Shown here: one piece after another, positions 44,779 through 53,752 of the stretch | Layout of the letters: every line of letters starts with the position of its first letter | Numbering within the stretch: position 1 is the stretch's first letter | Assembly (NCBI RefSeq): GCF_006539825.1 | Contig: NZ_BJNT01000012.1 | Location: 80,970-144,969 of the forward strand | DNA: 64,000 bases | Source: Corynebacterium variabile | GTDB taxonomy: Bacteria; Actinomycetota; Actinomycetes; Mycobacteriales; Mycobacteriaceae | Direction: 5' to 3' | Notes under the pieces: model-generated | What the model was told of the DNA's origin: nothing | The model's database searches: none | The model's input: the letters and a program-made list of their open reading frames with translations, nothing else | Program-made: the position numbers and the translations under genes

Positions 44779-45750
44779 CTACTCCCCGATCCTGTCCTTC
44801 AGGTCGTCGAGGATGTACTGCGCGGCGACGAGGGAGGCGTTGAGGAACCAGGCGTCCATGTCGACGGCGTAGGCGTTGCCGTCCTTGACGACCTCCAGGT
44901 TGCGCCAGGACGCCGAGTCCGTGAGCGACTCCGCACCACCGTCAAAGGAGTAGAAGAGATAGTCGGCGTCCAACTGGTCGGTGTTCTCCACGGAGAGGTC
45001 GTGGTTGGCGGTGTCGCTGAACCGCTGCCCATCAGGACGTGTGAGGCCGGCGTCTTCGACCACACTGCCGGAGAGGGAACTGGGGCCGGTGAGGATGTAC
45101 TCGTCGTTGCGGCCACGGACCAGGGAGACGACAGCGTCATTGCCCCGGTTGTCTGCCCAGTCGGAGGCGTTCTTCTCGTAGGCGGCGAGCAGGTCGTCGG
45201 CCTCCTCCCGCTTGCCGACCGCGTCGGCGAGGATCCCGAGGTCCTCTTTCCACAGTTCGGAGCCACCGTTGGTGGTGACAACCGTCGTGATGCCACGGAG
45301 CTGGGTGAGCAGAGCCTCGTCGGCGCGGTCGTTGGAGAGGATCAGATCCGGCTCCAGTGTGGCGATCTTCTCGACGTCCGGTTCAGCGCGCAGGCCGACC
45401 TGCTCGATGGCGTCCAGGTCGAAGCTTTCGCCGAAGCGGTCGTAGATGTAGTCCGGGATACCGCTGGGGTCACCGTTGGCGGACTTGGCGACAGCGAGGC
45501 CGACGGGCACGATGCCGAGCAGCAGGAGGTGGTCGAGGTGTCCGGTGTTCAGGGCGACGACGCGGGTGGTCTGCGCATCGCTGTCGGTGGAGGACGCCGT
45601 GGAGTCGTCAGCGTCCTCCTCGTCGCCGGAGCAGGCGGCCAGCAGGGCCACGGCTGCGACACCGACAGTGCCGCCGAGGAAAGCGCGACGTGTGACGGGT
45701 CGGTGCCTGAATGACGGCTGATCACGGGTCGGAAGTGTCGGGAGCTTCAT
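44779..45750 (-). CDS. iron-siderophore ABC transporter substrate-binding lipoprotein
   Basis: A 323-residue lipoprotein of the FepB/FecB (TroA-like) fold. The N-terminus has a twin-arginine TRRAFLGG followed by a hydrophobic stretch and lipobox LLAAC (Cys40). The mature part shows [16 protein letters not shown], typical of siderophore-binding proteins. No permease or ATPase is adjacent, so it must work with components encoded elsewhere. A DtxR-like box lies 12 bases upstream of ATG 45750, indicating iron control. It is inserted between obgE and rpmA, which are usually adjacent. Confidence 0.83.
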   Translation of the reverse strand: MKLPTLPTRDQPSFRHRPVTRRAFLGGTVGVAAVALLAACSGDEEDADDSTASSTDSDAQTTRVVALNTGHLDHLLLLGIVPVGLAVAKSANGDPSGIPDYIYDRFGESFDLDAIEQVGLRAEPDVEKIATLEPDLILSNDRADEALLTQLRGITTVVTTNGGSELWKEDLGILADAVGKREEADDLLAAYEKNASDWADNRGNDAVVSLVRGRNDEYILTGPSSLSGSVVEDAGLTRPDGQRFSDTANHDLSVENTDQLDADYLFYSFDGGAESLTDSASWRNLEVVKDGNAYAVDMDAWFLNASLVAAQYILDDLKDRIGE

Positions 45751-45761
45751 GACCAGATAAG

Positions 45762-45780
45762 TTACCATAGGCTGGCCTTT
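45762..45780 (-). promoter_or_regulatory. putative DtxR iron box
   Basis: On the minus strand the 19-mer AAAGGCCAGCCTATGGTAA matches the DtxR consensus TTAGGTTAGCCTAACCTAA at 13 of 19 positions, including the central AGCCTA and terminal TAA. It lies 12-30 bases upstream of the start, over the likely promoter; no Shine-Dalgarno is evident, so the transcript may be nearly leaderless. Confidence 0.6.
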
Positions 45781-45833
45781 ATCACGGCGTGAGTATTCCC
45801 ACTACCTCATGGACTCGCCCCGGACGCACAGAA

Positions 45834-45860
45834 CCCCCTCCAGCACACAGCTGAAGGGGG
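45834..45860 (-). terminator. terminator after rpmA
   Basis: Arms CCCCCTCCAG and CTGAAGGGGG pair over 10 bases with one imperfect position around a 7-base loop, about 45 bases past the rpmA stop on the minus strand. It would end rplU-rpmA transcription before the iron-binding-protein promoter. Confidence 0.7.
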
Positions 45861-45904
45861 CCTGCGGGACCGACGCCACAATGGGCGTCTGAGATCTCTG
45901 AGGA

Positions 45905-46174
45905 CTAGGCCTCGGCGGTCTCGGTCTCCTCGACGATGTTCACCAGTCGACGGTTACGGCGGGTGCTGAACTGCACCGCGCCGGCCTTGAGGGCGAACAG
46001 GGTGTCGTCGCCACCACGGCCGACGTTCTCACCCGGGTGGAACGAGGTACCACGCTGACGGATCAGGATCTCGCCGGCCTTGACCTGCTGACCACCGAAC
46101 CGCTTGACACCGAGACGCTTGGACTCGGAATCGCGACCGTTGCTGGAGCTAGCAGCACCCTTCTTGTGTGCCAT
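45905..46174 (-). CDS. rpmA: 50S ribosomal protein L27
   Basis: The 89-residue product begins [16 protein letters not shown] and has the conserved [17 protein letters not shown] and [17 protein letters not shown] segments. L27 reaches the peptidyl-transferase centre. It lies 57 bases after rplU with a GGAGGG-type ribosome site. No cleavable Firmicutes-type N-terminus is present. Confidence 0.98.
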   Translation of the reverse strand: MAHKKGAASSSNGRDSESKRLGVKRFGGQQVKAGEILIRQRGTSFHPGENVGRGGDDTLFALKAGAVQFSTRRNRRLVNIVEETETAEA

Positions 46175-46231
46175 GTCTTTTCCCTCCTCGGAAAAGTTTG
46201 CCGCCGCGTAACGTCGCAGCGGTCGGTGAAG

Positions 46232-46534
46232 TTACTTGATGCCCGTGACCTTGAGGACGGTCAGCTTCTGACGGTGACCGTAACGGCGCTTGTAACCGGT
46301 CTTGTTCCGGTAGTGCATGCCGTTGATCTTCGGACCCTTGGTCTGCTCGACGATCTCGGCGTTCACGGTCTTGCCCGCGAGGGCGTCGCCGGAGGTGACG
46401 TCCGCGCCATCGACGAGGAGAACCGGGGTGAGTGCCACGGCTGCGCCGGACTCTCCCTCGATCTTCTCAACCTTGACGAGGTCACCTTCGGCAACCTTGT
46501 ACTGCTTGCCGCCGGTCTTGACGATCGCGTACAT
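46232..46534 (-). CDS. rplU: 50S ribosomal protein L21
   Basis: The 100-residue product begins [18 protein letters not shown], the standard L21 N-terminus, and ends with the basic [15 protein letters not shown]-binding segment. The ATG at 46534 is chosen because the longer upstream frame lacks similarity. It is first in the rplU-rpmA unit; the 277 bases before it carry its promoter and the rne terminator. Confidence 0.98.
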   Translation of the reverse strand: MYAIVKTGGKQYKVAEGDLVKVEKIEGESGAAVALTPVLLVDGADVTSGDALAGKTVNAEIVEQTKGPKINGMHYRNKTGYKRRYGHRQKLTVLKVTGIK

Positions 46535-46759
46535 GGAAGGGCTACCCCTTTGTTTCTCTACTCGGCTCAGGCAGCTCCCCCACCCTCTGCCGGAGTACCG
46601 GAGAGTTCCGAGGAAACGGACTGACTGGACTAACTTGCTTTCACTGCGTTCGACATCGTGAGGCCGACATCTGGATCCGAGGATCCGGTGGCCGGAACGT
46701 CCCGCACACCCGTTGAGGGCACACGACACTGACAGTCGAACAGCGACCGCTCAAGACTA

Positions 46760-46803
46760 CCTGCCCGGGCAGGGAAGGACAAAATCCTTACACCGCCCGG
46801 GCC
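46760..46803 (-). terminator. palindrome cluster downstream of rne
   Basis: Three dyads follow the rne stop: GCCCGGGC (46795-46802), AAGGA-CAAAA-TCCTT (46775-46789) and the perfect 14-mer CCTGCCCGGGCAGG (46760-46773). Together they could end rne transcription and insulate the rplU promoter. Confidence 0.5.
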
Positions 46804-46811
46804 CGAGTGCC

Positions 46812-49800
46812 CTAACGGCTGCTGCGCACGACCCGACGACGACCTCGTCGAGCCGCCGGAGCGTCGCTGGTCACCGCGGTATCCTGAGACTTCTTCGGTG
46901 CCTTCGACGTCGGCGCGGAGGACTCAACCTCAGGCTGAGACTTCTCCACCCGCTCCGGGGAGGACGCCGCCTCCGCGGTCGACCCCGCATCGGCGAAATC
47001 GACGGGCTGCGGGGCGACATCCGACCGGGAGCGGCCCCGGGTCCGTCGACGACGACGCGGCGAGGCGTCGAACTCGGCCCTCGCCTCAGCGAAGCTCTGT
47101 CCGGTGGACGGAGTCCCGGTGGGAGACGCTGCGGCCGACTCGGCGGCAGACTCAGGAGCAGCCTTCGGCTCCTGCTTCCGGTCCGACTGGGTCGTCCCGT
47201 TCTTCGGCCGGGACTTCTGCTGCGCTGCCTTCCGCTCCGGAGCATGCCCCTCGGCAGGCCGCACCACGCGGCGCACCCGGCGACGACCACGACGGTCCGT
47301 GCCCGCCTCCGGAGCAACCTCCGGGGCGGATGCCGGAGTAGCTGCGATCTCCTGCGGCTCATTCGGCACGTAGTCGGCACCGGTGGGCTCGTCAGGGTCC
47401 TCGATCCCGGCATGCTGCACGGCCTCTGCGGCGATCGCGGCGACGTCACCGGCACTGCCTGCACCATGGGAGCGACGGTCATCACGGGCGTCACGGGCGC
47501 CGCTGTGGTCCCGTCGCGGCTCGTCCTGATGACCGGTCTCGTTGCTACGCACCACGCGCCGACGTCCACGGCGGGCACCCTGGGACTCCCCGGAGTGCTC
47601 CGGGGCTGCCTCGGATTCGGCCTTGAACTCGGCCTTCGGCTCAACCGTGGATTCAGCCTTCGGCCGGGACTGCTCCTGTGCCTTCTCCGGCGCCTTCTCA
47701 GCCACCTGACCACCGGCGCGGGATCCACGACGGGTCCGCCGGGATCGACGCTGCTGCTCGACCTCGGACTTGTCCTCCTTGACCTCCTTGGCGTCCTGAG
47801 ACTCCTTGGCCGGAGCCTCCTTCTGTCCGGTCTTCTCCGGGTGGTCGGAAGTGGCGTCCTCGCGGTTCTTCTCGTGGCGACGCCGCGTCTCCTGCTGGTC
47901 GCGGGCCTGACGCTTCTCGGAGCGGTGACCGTGGTCGCGCCGCTCGTGGTGGTGGCCGTCCTCCTCCTCGACGTGCTCGACCGGGTCATCGTGGATGATG
48001 ACGCCGCGTCCCTCACAGGTCGGGCATTCGGTCGAGAACGTCTCGAGCAGGCCGGTGCCGAGGCGCTTACGCGTCATCTGCACCAGGCCGAGGCTGGTGA
48101 CCTCGGAGACCTTGTGACGGGTCCGGTCGCGGCCGAGGAACTCACTGAGACGACGCAGCATGAGGTCGCGGTTCTCCGGCAGGACCATGTCGATGAAGTC
48201 GACGACGATCATGCCGCCCATGTCCCGCAGACGCATCTGCCGGACAATCTCCTCGGCGGCCTCGAGGTTGTTGAGGGTGACGGTTTCCTCGAGGTTCCCG
48301 CCGGAGCCGACGAAGCTGCCGGTATTCACGTCGATGACGGTCATCGCCTCGGTGCGGTCGATGATGAGGTATCCGCCGGACGGCAGCCAGACCTTTCGGC
48401 TCAGCGCCTTGGCGAGCTGCTCGTCGAGCTGGCGGTCCTCGAAGACATCGCGCCCGCCGTGCTGCTCCGGGTGGTAGCGCACCACGCGGGACTCCAGGTC
48501 CGGGGCGATCCGGTGGACGTAGTCGCGCACGACGGCCCAGGACTTCTCCCCGTCGACGACGAGCTCGTTGAAGTCCTCGTTGAAGATGTCGCGGATGACC
48601 TTGACGAGCATGTTCGGCTCTTCGTACATGGTCACCGGGTGGGAACCCTTGCGCGCGCGGGCCTTCTCCTCGGCGTCCTGGATGTCGAGCCAGCGCTGGT
48701 GGAGACGGTTGACGTCCTCGGCGATGAGTTCCTCGGACACGCCCTCTGCCGCGGTACGGATGATCGTGCCGCCGTTGTCCGGGACGACGCGGCCGAGGAT
48801 GTCCTTGAGGCGCTTGCGCTCGGACTCGGGCAGCTTGCGGGAGATGCCCTGGGTCTTTCCGCCGGGCACGTAGACGAGGTAGCGGCCGGCGAAGCTCAGG
48901 CGGTTGGTCAGTCGGGCGCCCTTGTGTCCCAGCGGATCCTTGATCGCCTGGACGAGGACCTGGTCGCCGGGCTTCAGCGCGGCCTCGATGCGGCGGGTGC
49001 GGGTGTGCAGGTGCTTGTTCCGCCAGTCGACCTCACCGGCGTAGAGCACGGCGTTGCGTCCGGTTCCGATGTCGACGAAGGCCGCCTCCATGCTGGACAG
49101 CACATTCTGGACGCGGCCCAGGTAGATATTGCCGATGATCGACGACTGGGTCTCACTGGTGACGAAGTGCTCGACGAGCATCCCGTCCTCGGTGATGCCG
49201 ACCTGGGTGGTCGTGCCGGGGTGGTCGGAGCGCTCGGAGTCGCGGACGACCATCGAGCGGTCGACGTTCTCGCGGCGGGCGAGGAACTCGGCCTTGCTGA
49301 CGACCTTCTTCTTGTCGTGACCCTGCTCCTGACGCCAGCGCTTCTTCGACTCCAGGCGGGTCGAGCCCCTGAGCTTCACCGGCTCGTCGACGACGTCGGT
49401 GCCTTCGGTGAGCACGGGGAGGTCGCCGGGGACTCCGTGATCGTCGGCGGGCTCCAGAGGAGCCTCGGGTGCCTCGGGTGCACGGTCAACAGTCTCAGAG
49501 GTCTCAGAAGCCTGGGTGACCTCCTCGTTCCGGTTGTCGCTCTGGTTCTGACGGTCCTGGTCGCCGCGGCCACGGCCACGACCACGACGGCCGCGACGCT
49601 GGCTGCGGTTACCGGAATCCTGGGAGGACGCACGGTTGTCCCGGGAGTTCTCGGAGCTCCCGGAGACTCCAGCCTGCTCGGCCTGCTGGTCCGTATTCCC
49701 GGTCGTCTGCTCGACGGCCTCGGCGGCACGGCGCTGCTCGGCTTTACGGCTGCGGAGCAGTTCAGCATCGGACGCGGCACTGCGGGAACCGACCCGACGC

Positions 49801-50756
49801 ACGACACGACGACGCACCGGGCGCGGGCTCTCCGCCTCGGGAGCCGGGGTGGCCTGAGCAGTCTCAGTCTTCCGCGCGGCCTTCTTCTCTGCCTTCGGGG
49901 CGTCCTCCGGAGCCTCCACCGATCCGGCGATGCGGTCGATGAGCTCGTCCACGGTGTCAGCGGAGGATTCGGTCGTGGCGGCCGTGGGCTGGACCGAAGG
50001 CTCAGCCTTCTCTGCCTTGTCAGCCTGGTCTGACTTGTCTTCCGTGGCCACAGCCTTCGCGGCGGCTGTCGCCTTGCGTCCACGACGGGGACGACGCGAC
50101 GTGGTCTTCGTCGTCGACTTCTCTTCGGCGGAAGGCTCGGCAACCTCAGGAGTCTCAGGAGTAGTCGGCTCTTCCTTCTTGGCCGCGGTCTGCGTCGTCG
50201 CAGTCTTCTTCGCAGGCGCCTTCCGGGCGCGCGACTTCTTGGGCTCGGCCGTGGTGGCCTCGGGCTGCTGTGACTCGTCCTTCTTCGGCGCCGCCTTCTT
50301 GGCGGTGGTCTTGCGGGTGCGCTTGGCCGGGGCCTTCTTCGCGGTCTCCGCCGGTGCGTCCGTGTTCTTCTCCGCAGCAGTAGCATCGACCGGCGCGTCC
50401 TCAGCGGGAACGTCCTTGGTCGCCGTCTTGGTCGCCGGAGCCTTTTTCGCAGTGCTCTTTGTGGCGGCGGACTTCTTCGGCGCGGCCTTGCGGGTGCGCT
50501 TGGCCGGAGCCTTCTTCGCGGTCTCCGCCGGAGCCCCGGCCGCCGTCAGAGCGGTGAGGAATTCCCCGACCTCGGCTTTCGGCAGAGTCGAGGTGGCACG
50601 TTTGCCCTCGATCCCCTGCGCGGTCAGCACCTGCACCAGTTCGGCACTGGGCACGTCGAGGGCCTTGGCCAGCGCGTGGACGCGGACCTTCTCCCCCATG
50701 TCTTCGATTGTGATTCCCGCGGCTGCTGCCGCGAGTTCCTGGCTGGTTTTAGCCAC
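46812..50756 (-). CDS. rne: ribonuclease E/G family protein with IF2-N-like and histone-like N-terminal regions
   Basis: A 1314-residue endoribonuclease that processes and degrades RNA and serves as a degradosome scaffold. Residues 23-72 (VRVHALAKALDVPSAELVQ) resemble the IF2 N-terminal domain. Residues 75-260 are Lys/Ala/Pro repeats (KKAPAKRTRK twice) like histone H1. A long disordered stretch leads to the S1 domain near 540, the RNase core with VIDVNTGSFVG (about 808) and VVDFIDM, and the zinc-link CPTC near 912. A disordered, Arg/Glu-rich C-terminus follows. It reads leftward ahead of rplU-rpmA. Confidence 0.93.
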   Translation of the reverse strand: MAKTSQELAAAAAGITIEDMGEKVRVHALAKALDVPSAELVQVLTAQGIEGKRATSTLPKAEVGEFLTALTAAGAPAETAKKAPAKRTRKAAPKKSAATKSTAKKAPATKTATKDVPAEDAPVDATAAEKNTDAPAETAKKAPAKRTRKTTAKKAAPKKDESQQPEATTAEPKKSRARKAPAKKTATTQTAAKKEEPTTPETPEVAEPSAEEKSTTKTTSRRPRRGRKATAAAKAVATEDKSDQADKAEKAEPSVQPTAATTESSADTVDELIDRIAGSVEAPEDAPKAEKKAARKTETAQATPAPEAESPRPVRRRVVRRVGSRSAASDAELLRSRKAEQRRAAEAVEQTTGNTDQQAEQAGVSGSSENSRDNRASSQDSGNRSQRRGRRGRGRGRGDQDRQNQSDNRNEEVTQASETSETVDRAPEAPEAPLEPADDHGVPGDLPVLTEGTDVVDEPVKLRGSTRLESKKRWRQEQGHDKKKVVSKAEFLARRENVDRSMVVRDSERSDHPGTTTQVGITEDGMLVEHFVTSETQSSIIGNIYLGRVQNVLSSMEAAFVDIGTGRNAVLYAGEVDWRNKHLHTRTRRIEAALKPGDQVLVQAIKDPLGHKGARLTNRLSFAGRYLVYVPGGKTQGISRKLPESERKRLKDILGRVVPDNGGTIIRTAAEGVSEELIAEDVNRLHQRWLDIQDAEEKARARKGSHPVTMYEEPNMLVKVIRDIFNEDFNELVVDGEKSWAVVRDYVHRIAPDLESRVVRYHPEQHGGRDVFEDRQLDEQLAKALSRKVWLPSGGYLIIDRTEAMTVIDVNTGSFVGSGGNLEETVTLNNLEAAEEIVRQMRLRDMGGMIVVDFIDMVLPENRDLMLRRLSEFLGRDRTRHKVSEVTSLGLVQMTRKRLGTGLLETFSTECPTCEGRGVIIHDDPVEHVEEEDGHHHERRDHGHRSEKRQARDQQETRRRHEKNREDATSDHPEKTGQKEAPAKESQDAKEVKEDKSEVEQQRRSRRTRRGSRAGGQVAEKAPEKAQEQSRPKAESTVEPKAEFKAESEAAPEHSGESQGARRGRRRVVRSNETGHQDEPRRDHSGARDARDDRRSHGAGSAGDVAAIAAEAVQHAGIEDPDEPTGADYVPNEPQEIAATPASAPEVAPEAGTDRRGRRRVRRVVRPAEGHAPERKAAQQKSRPKNGTTQSDRKQEPKAAPESAAESAAASPTGTPSTGQSFAEARAEFDASPRRRRRTRGRSRSDVAPQPVDFADAGSTAEAASSPERVEKSQPEVESSAPTSKAPKKSQDTAVTSDAPAARRGRRRVVRSSR

Positions 50757-50989
50757 TGTTCTCCTTGTACGGGCGCGGTGTCCATCAATTCGGCGGGCGC
50801 ATGTCGCTGCCTCTCACCGAGCGTCGGTCGTTCGTGGACCGGGACGCCGCATTATTGATGTCTGAAAGTTCTTCTCGGAGGTGCGCACTCCGGTTCACCG
50901 GCTCTGTGTTGCCTGACTGGTGCTGCACGTCCACCAGCCATTCTGTCACAACACCCGGCAAGACCTGTGCTGCACACGGTATCTGCCAC

Positions 50990-51002
50990 CTCACATCGTG
51001 AG
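50990..51002. promoter_or_regulatory. small palindrome before the winged-helix gene
   Basis: CTCAC-ATC-GTGAG is a perfect 13-base dyad 51 bases before the start at 51053 and inside the 296-base divergent region shared with rne. A second dyad, TGTGC-T-GCACA, lies about 20 bases upstream. Either could be an operator, for instance for autoregulation of the adjacent winged-helix protein. Confidence 0.35.
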
Positions 51003-51052
51003 TTTCTTCTACGGAGCATCGCAGACCCACAGTTTCCCGGTACCCTGGAGTA

Positions 51053-51736
51053 ATGTCCCCAGTCACCTTTCTCCGGGTCGGACTGTCCACGGTGACCGGC
51101 ATCGTCGCAGGGTTCGCCGCCTCTCCCCGGGCCAATGCCGTCGTCACCTGGACATTTCTCGCCGTCCTGTTGATCGGTTGGGCGCTGGTCACCGTCCGCA
51201 ACCGGCGCCACGGTTTCCGCCTCAACGAGCACGCTCCGATGACACCGGATGCCGAAATGCAGACCCGCAGCGCCGTCGACACCTGGGCGCCCTCTGTCAC
51301 CGCGGTGCTCCTCTATGCCGCCCTCACCTTCGGAGGCGTCATAGAGGACGAAGTGTTCGGCTGGATCTGGGCGGCCGCCGTCGCCGTCGCCGTCAGCTGC
51401 GCTCTGATCTGGTGGACGCTGACCACCGACCGCACCAGGAACATCCCGGTCCCCACCGGCCAAGGCGCCCGGACCATGTGCCGGCTGCTCCTCGCCCTCA
51501 ACGCCGTCCCCTCCGGACGCCAGGTCAACCGCAGCGCACTCATCCACGAGGCGGAGCCCCTGGGGATGAGCGCCGACGAGGTCGCAGGCACCATCGCCGA
51601 CCTCGCTGCACGGGACAAGCTCGTGGTGGTCACCGAACGGGAGCGGTCCGGCGAACGGGTCGACTGGATCAGCCTTACCGAGGCCGGCGCGGCAGACGCA
51701 GCGGACACAGCGCATCCGGCCGACTCGGCGTCCTGA
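51053..51736 (+). CDS. membrane protein with cytoplasmic winged-helix domain
   Basis: A 227-residue protein that I do not assign to a named family. Four hydrophobic helices (about 10-22, 30-48, 80-96, 102-121) are followed by a soluble part. Residues 140-212 (RTMCRLLLALNAVPSGRQV through VDWISLTEAG) have the helix spacing and a beta-wing with ERERSGERV like a MarR/PadR-type winged helix. That suggests a membrane-anchored DNA-binding or protein-interaction module. It is transcribed away from rne, has a near-leaderless start (TACCCT ending 9 bases before ATG), and ends convergently with ndk across a structured repeat. Confidence 0.65.
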   Translation: MSPVTFLRVGLSTVTGIVAGFAASPRANAVVTWTFLAVLLIGWALVTVRNRRHGFRLNEHAPMTPDAEMQTRSAVDTWAPSVTAVLLYAALTFGGVIEDEVFGWIWAAAVAVAVSCALIWWTLTTDRTRNIPVPTGQGARTMCRLLLALNAVPSGRQVNRSALIHEAEPLGMSADEVAGTIADLAARDKLVVVTERERSGERVDWISLTEAGAADAADTAHPADSAS

Positions 51737-51754
51737 AAGAGACCTGTCCGGACA

Positions 51755-51817
51755 GAAATCTGCCACCCCTCAGTTCGCCGGGAGACCCGGACATTGACCT
51801 GAGGGGTGGCAGATCTC
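51755..51817. repeat. structured dispersed repeat, copy 2
   Basis: Arms of 19 bases (51755-51773 and 51799-51817, core TCTGCCACCCCTCAG) enclose an inner perfect hairpin CCGGG-AGA-CCCGG. It matches the copy at 21765-21825 in sequence and orientation. It sits between the convergent ends of the winged-helix gene and ndk. Confidence 0.85.
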
Positions 51818-51844
51818 GCGACCACGAGGGCCGGAAGGGCAACG

Positions 51845-52261
51845 CTACTTGGCGAGCTCCGGGAACCAGATCCCGATCTCACGCTCGGCGGAGAGCACGG
51901 AGTCCGAACCGTGGACGACGTTCTCACCGACAGAGAGGGCGAAGTCGCCGCGGATGGTGCCGGGGGTGGCGGCGGACACCGGGTCGGTGCCGCCGGCGAT
52001 CTGACGCCAGGCTTCGATGGCGCGCTCGCCCTCGACGACGCCGGCGATCAGCGGAGAGGAGGTGACGAACTCGACGAGACCCTCGTAGAAGGGCTTGCCC
52101 TCGTGCTCGGCGTAGTGCTTCTCGGCGGTGGCGCGGTCGGTCAGTCGCAGGTCGAGGGCGGCCAGGGTCAGGCCCTTGCGCTCGATGCGGGCGATGATCT
52201 CGCCGACGAGTCCGCGCTGGACCCCGTCCGGCTTGATGAGGATGAGAGTGCGTTCAGTCAT
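51845..52261 (-). CDS. ndk: nucleoside diphosphate kinase
   Basis: The 138-residue enzyme transfers a phosphate from ATP to nucleoside diphosphates. It begins [20 protein letters not shown] and carries the active-site His in [12 protein letters not shown]. Length and sequence are fully typical. In corynebacteria ndk normally lies between DUF4233 and rne; here extra genes lie on both sides. Confidence 0.98.
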   Translation of the reverse strand: MTERTLILIKPDGVQRGLVGEIIARIERKGLTLAALDLRLTDRATAEKHYAEHEGKPFYEGLVEFVTSSPLIAGVVEGERAIEAWRQIAGGTDPVSAATPGTIRGDFALSVGENVVHGSDSVLSAEREIGIWFPELAK

Positions 52262-52366
52262 GCCGGACAGGGTACCGGACGTTCCTGGACTTCCCTTACC
52301 ATGGGTGCCTGATTGGGTGCCGAGGGGGCACCGGGGAGAAACGACCGGGAACGGTGGGGATCAGAA

Positions 52367-53013
52367 ATGTACCGGGGCGGGGAGATAGACCAGGCTGTGG
52401 CGTCCGCGTGGGAGGAACCGGAGGCGCTGCGTACTACTGCGTGTCCTGTGCCGGTGACCCATCCCGGGGAGTCACCACCGGATGAGAGGTACACACAGGT
52501 CAACGGACTGTGGGTGCCGTCCGGTTCAGTGCGTACGGACGAGGATGTCATCAGAGGTGCCGACCATCATCCGCGCGGACACTGAAGCGGATCGTGGCAG
52601 TCGCCGACCAGGGCACAGATTCCCCGATGGAGACCGTGATGCATCTGAAGGTGCGGCGAATACTGCACGGACTGGCGGCACGCCGGGCGCTGCCGCCACT
52701 ACCGGAACTGGTACCGCAGTTGGTCGTCCATGCTGACGGGTCGGTGTCCGATCCGGTGCACGGCGTGACGCCAGGGGAAGGACGCATTGTCGCACGACTC
52801 GACCTGGCGATCGCCGAGTGCCGGCCGGGGTTGCAGTATGACGGGTCAGGGCATCTGGCGAGATCCCAGCGGGACCGTGATTCCCGGATCACCGCCGAAC
52901 TGGGGAATCTCGGGTGGCACCCGCTCCGGCCGGCCTACGGTCATCTCACCGACGGCGATCTGCTGTGGAAGACCGTCACTGATGCGCTGAAGCTCTGTCT
53001 CTCACGACTGTGA
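52367..53013 (+). pseudogene. decayed endonuclease-like (DUF559-type) protein gene
   Basis: Two frames carry fragments of one likely protein. From ATG 52367, 72 residues run to a stop at 52585 (ERYTQVNGLWVPSGSV). From about 52594 another frame reads GTDSPMETVMHLKVRRILHG, then ARLDLAIAECRPGLQYDGSG and RDRDSRITAELGNLGWHPLR. The second part matches the C-terminal DUF559/Vsr-like fold found in many actinobacterial proteins of about 280-300 residues. The middle is missing and the frame changes, so this is a deletion or frameshift relic. The Glu of the usual EYDG motif is replaced by Gln (LQYDG), so even the intact fold would lack a metal ligand. Confidence 0.55.
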
Positions 53014-53122
53014 CCGACAGCGACCAACCCTGACCTGATGGTGTCAGATCGTGCTGTCACTTTGTGCATTCTCACCGATATCCACCATGAGGAAACCCCC
53101 AGTTCACAGACATTTATACACC

Positions 53123-53140
53123 CTGTAGTGTGCACTACAG
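53123..53140. promoter_or_regulatory. orphan operator-like palindrome
   Basis: CTGTAGTG-TG-CACTACAG is a perfect 18-base dyad in an A/T-rich stretch. It lies between the 3' ends of the decayed endonuclease-like gene and the FMN reductase gene, where no promoter is expected. It may be left from a deleted gene or act as a transcription stop. Confidence 0.4.
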
Positions 53141-53179
53141 CATGCATAATGTGGCGCCTGCGGGGATGAAGCCAGTGAC

Positions 53180-53728
53180 CTAGGCGGCAGCAGCGACGGC
53201 CTTGCCGAGCTCGACGACGGCAGCATTCTGCGCGTCACCCGGGGTGAACTGGAAGTCCGGGAAGACCTCGGCGAAGGGCAGCTTGAGGTCCTCACCGGTG
53301 AGCTTCATGCCCAGGAAGGTGATGACGGTGTGCCAGTGCTCCAGGGCGGAGGATGCCCCGGTGGAGCCCCAGCCGATGAAGCCGACGGGCTTCTCGGTCC
53401 ACTCGACGAAGAGGGAGTCCACGGCATTCTTCATGACGCCCGGGACGGAACCGTTGTACTCGCCGGTGGCGAAGATGAAGCCGTCGAAGCCGGCGATCTT
53501 CTCGGACCAGGCGGCCAGCTCGGGCTCTTCGTAGGCCCCCTGGTGCATGCGCGGCGGGGTGGCGGAGGTGAACTTGCCCAGCTCCTGGGCGGCGAGGTCA
53601 ATGACCTCGAAGGTGGCGTCGATACCGGCGGCAGCGAGGGTCTGCTGCGCCCAGTCGGCGATCTTGATGGAGTTGCGGCCTTCGCGGACGGTGCCGGCGA
53701 GGATGCCGATACGGGGAGTACTTGTCAT
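53180..53728 (-). CDS. NAD(P)H-dependent FMN reductase
   Basis: A 182-residue flavodoxin-like enzyme. GTVREGRNSIKIADW is the phosphate-binding loop and ATGEYNGSVPGVMKNAVD is the signature (usually PEYNGSxPGxLKNAID) for FMN binding. Members reduce FMN, quinones or azo compounds with NAD(P)H. An 18-base palindrome lies 25 bases upstream of the ATG and may be its operator. The gene is inserted in the ndk-DUF4233 interval. Confidence 0.88.
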   Translation of the reverse strand: MTSTPRIGILAGTVREGRNSIKIADWAQQTLAAAGIDATFEVIDLAAQELGKFTSATPPRMHQGAYEEPELAAWSEKIAGFDGFIFATGEYNGSVPGVMKNAVDSLFVEWTEKPVGFIGWGSTGASSALEHWHTVITFLGMKLTGEDLKLPFAEVFPDFQFTPGDAQNAAVVELGKAVAAAA

Positions 53729-53752
53729 GCCAACCAGTTATACCCGCAGATT

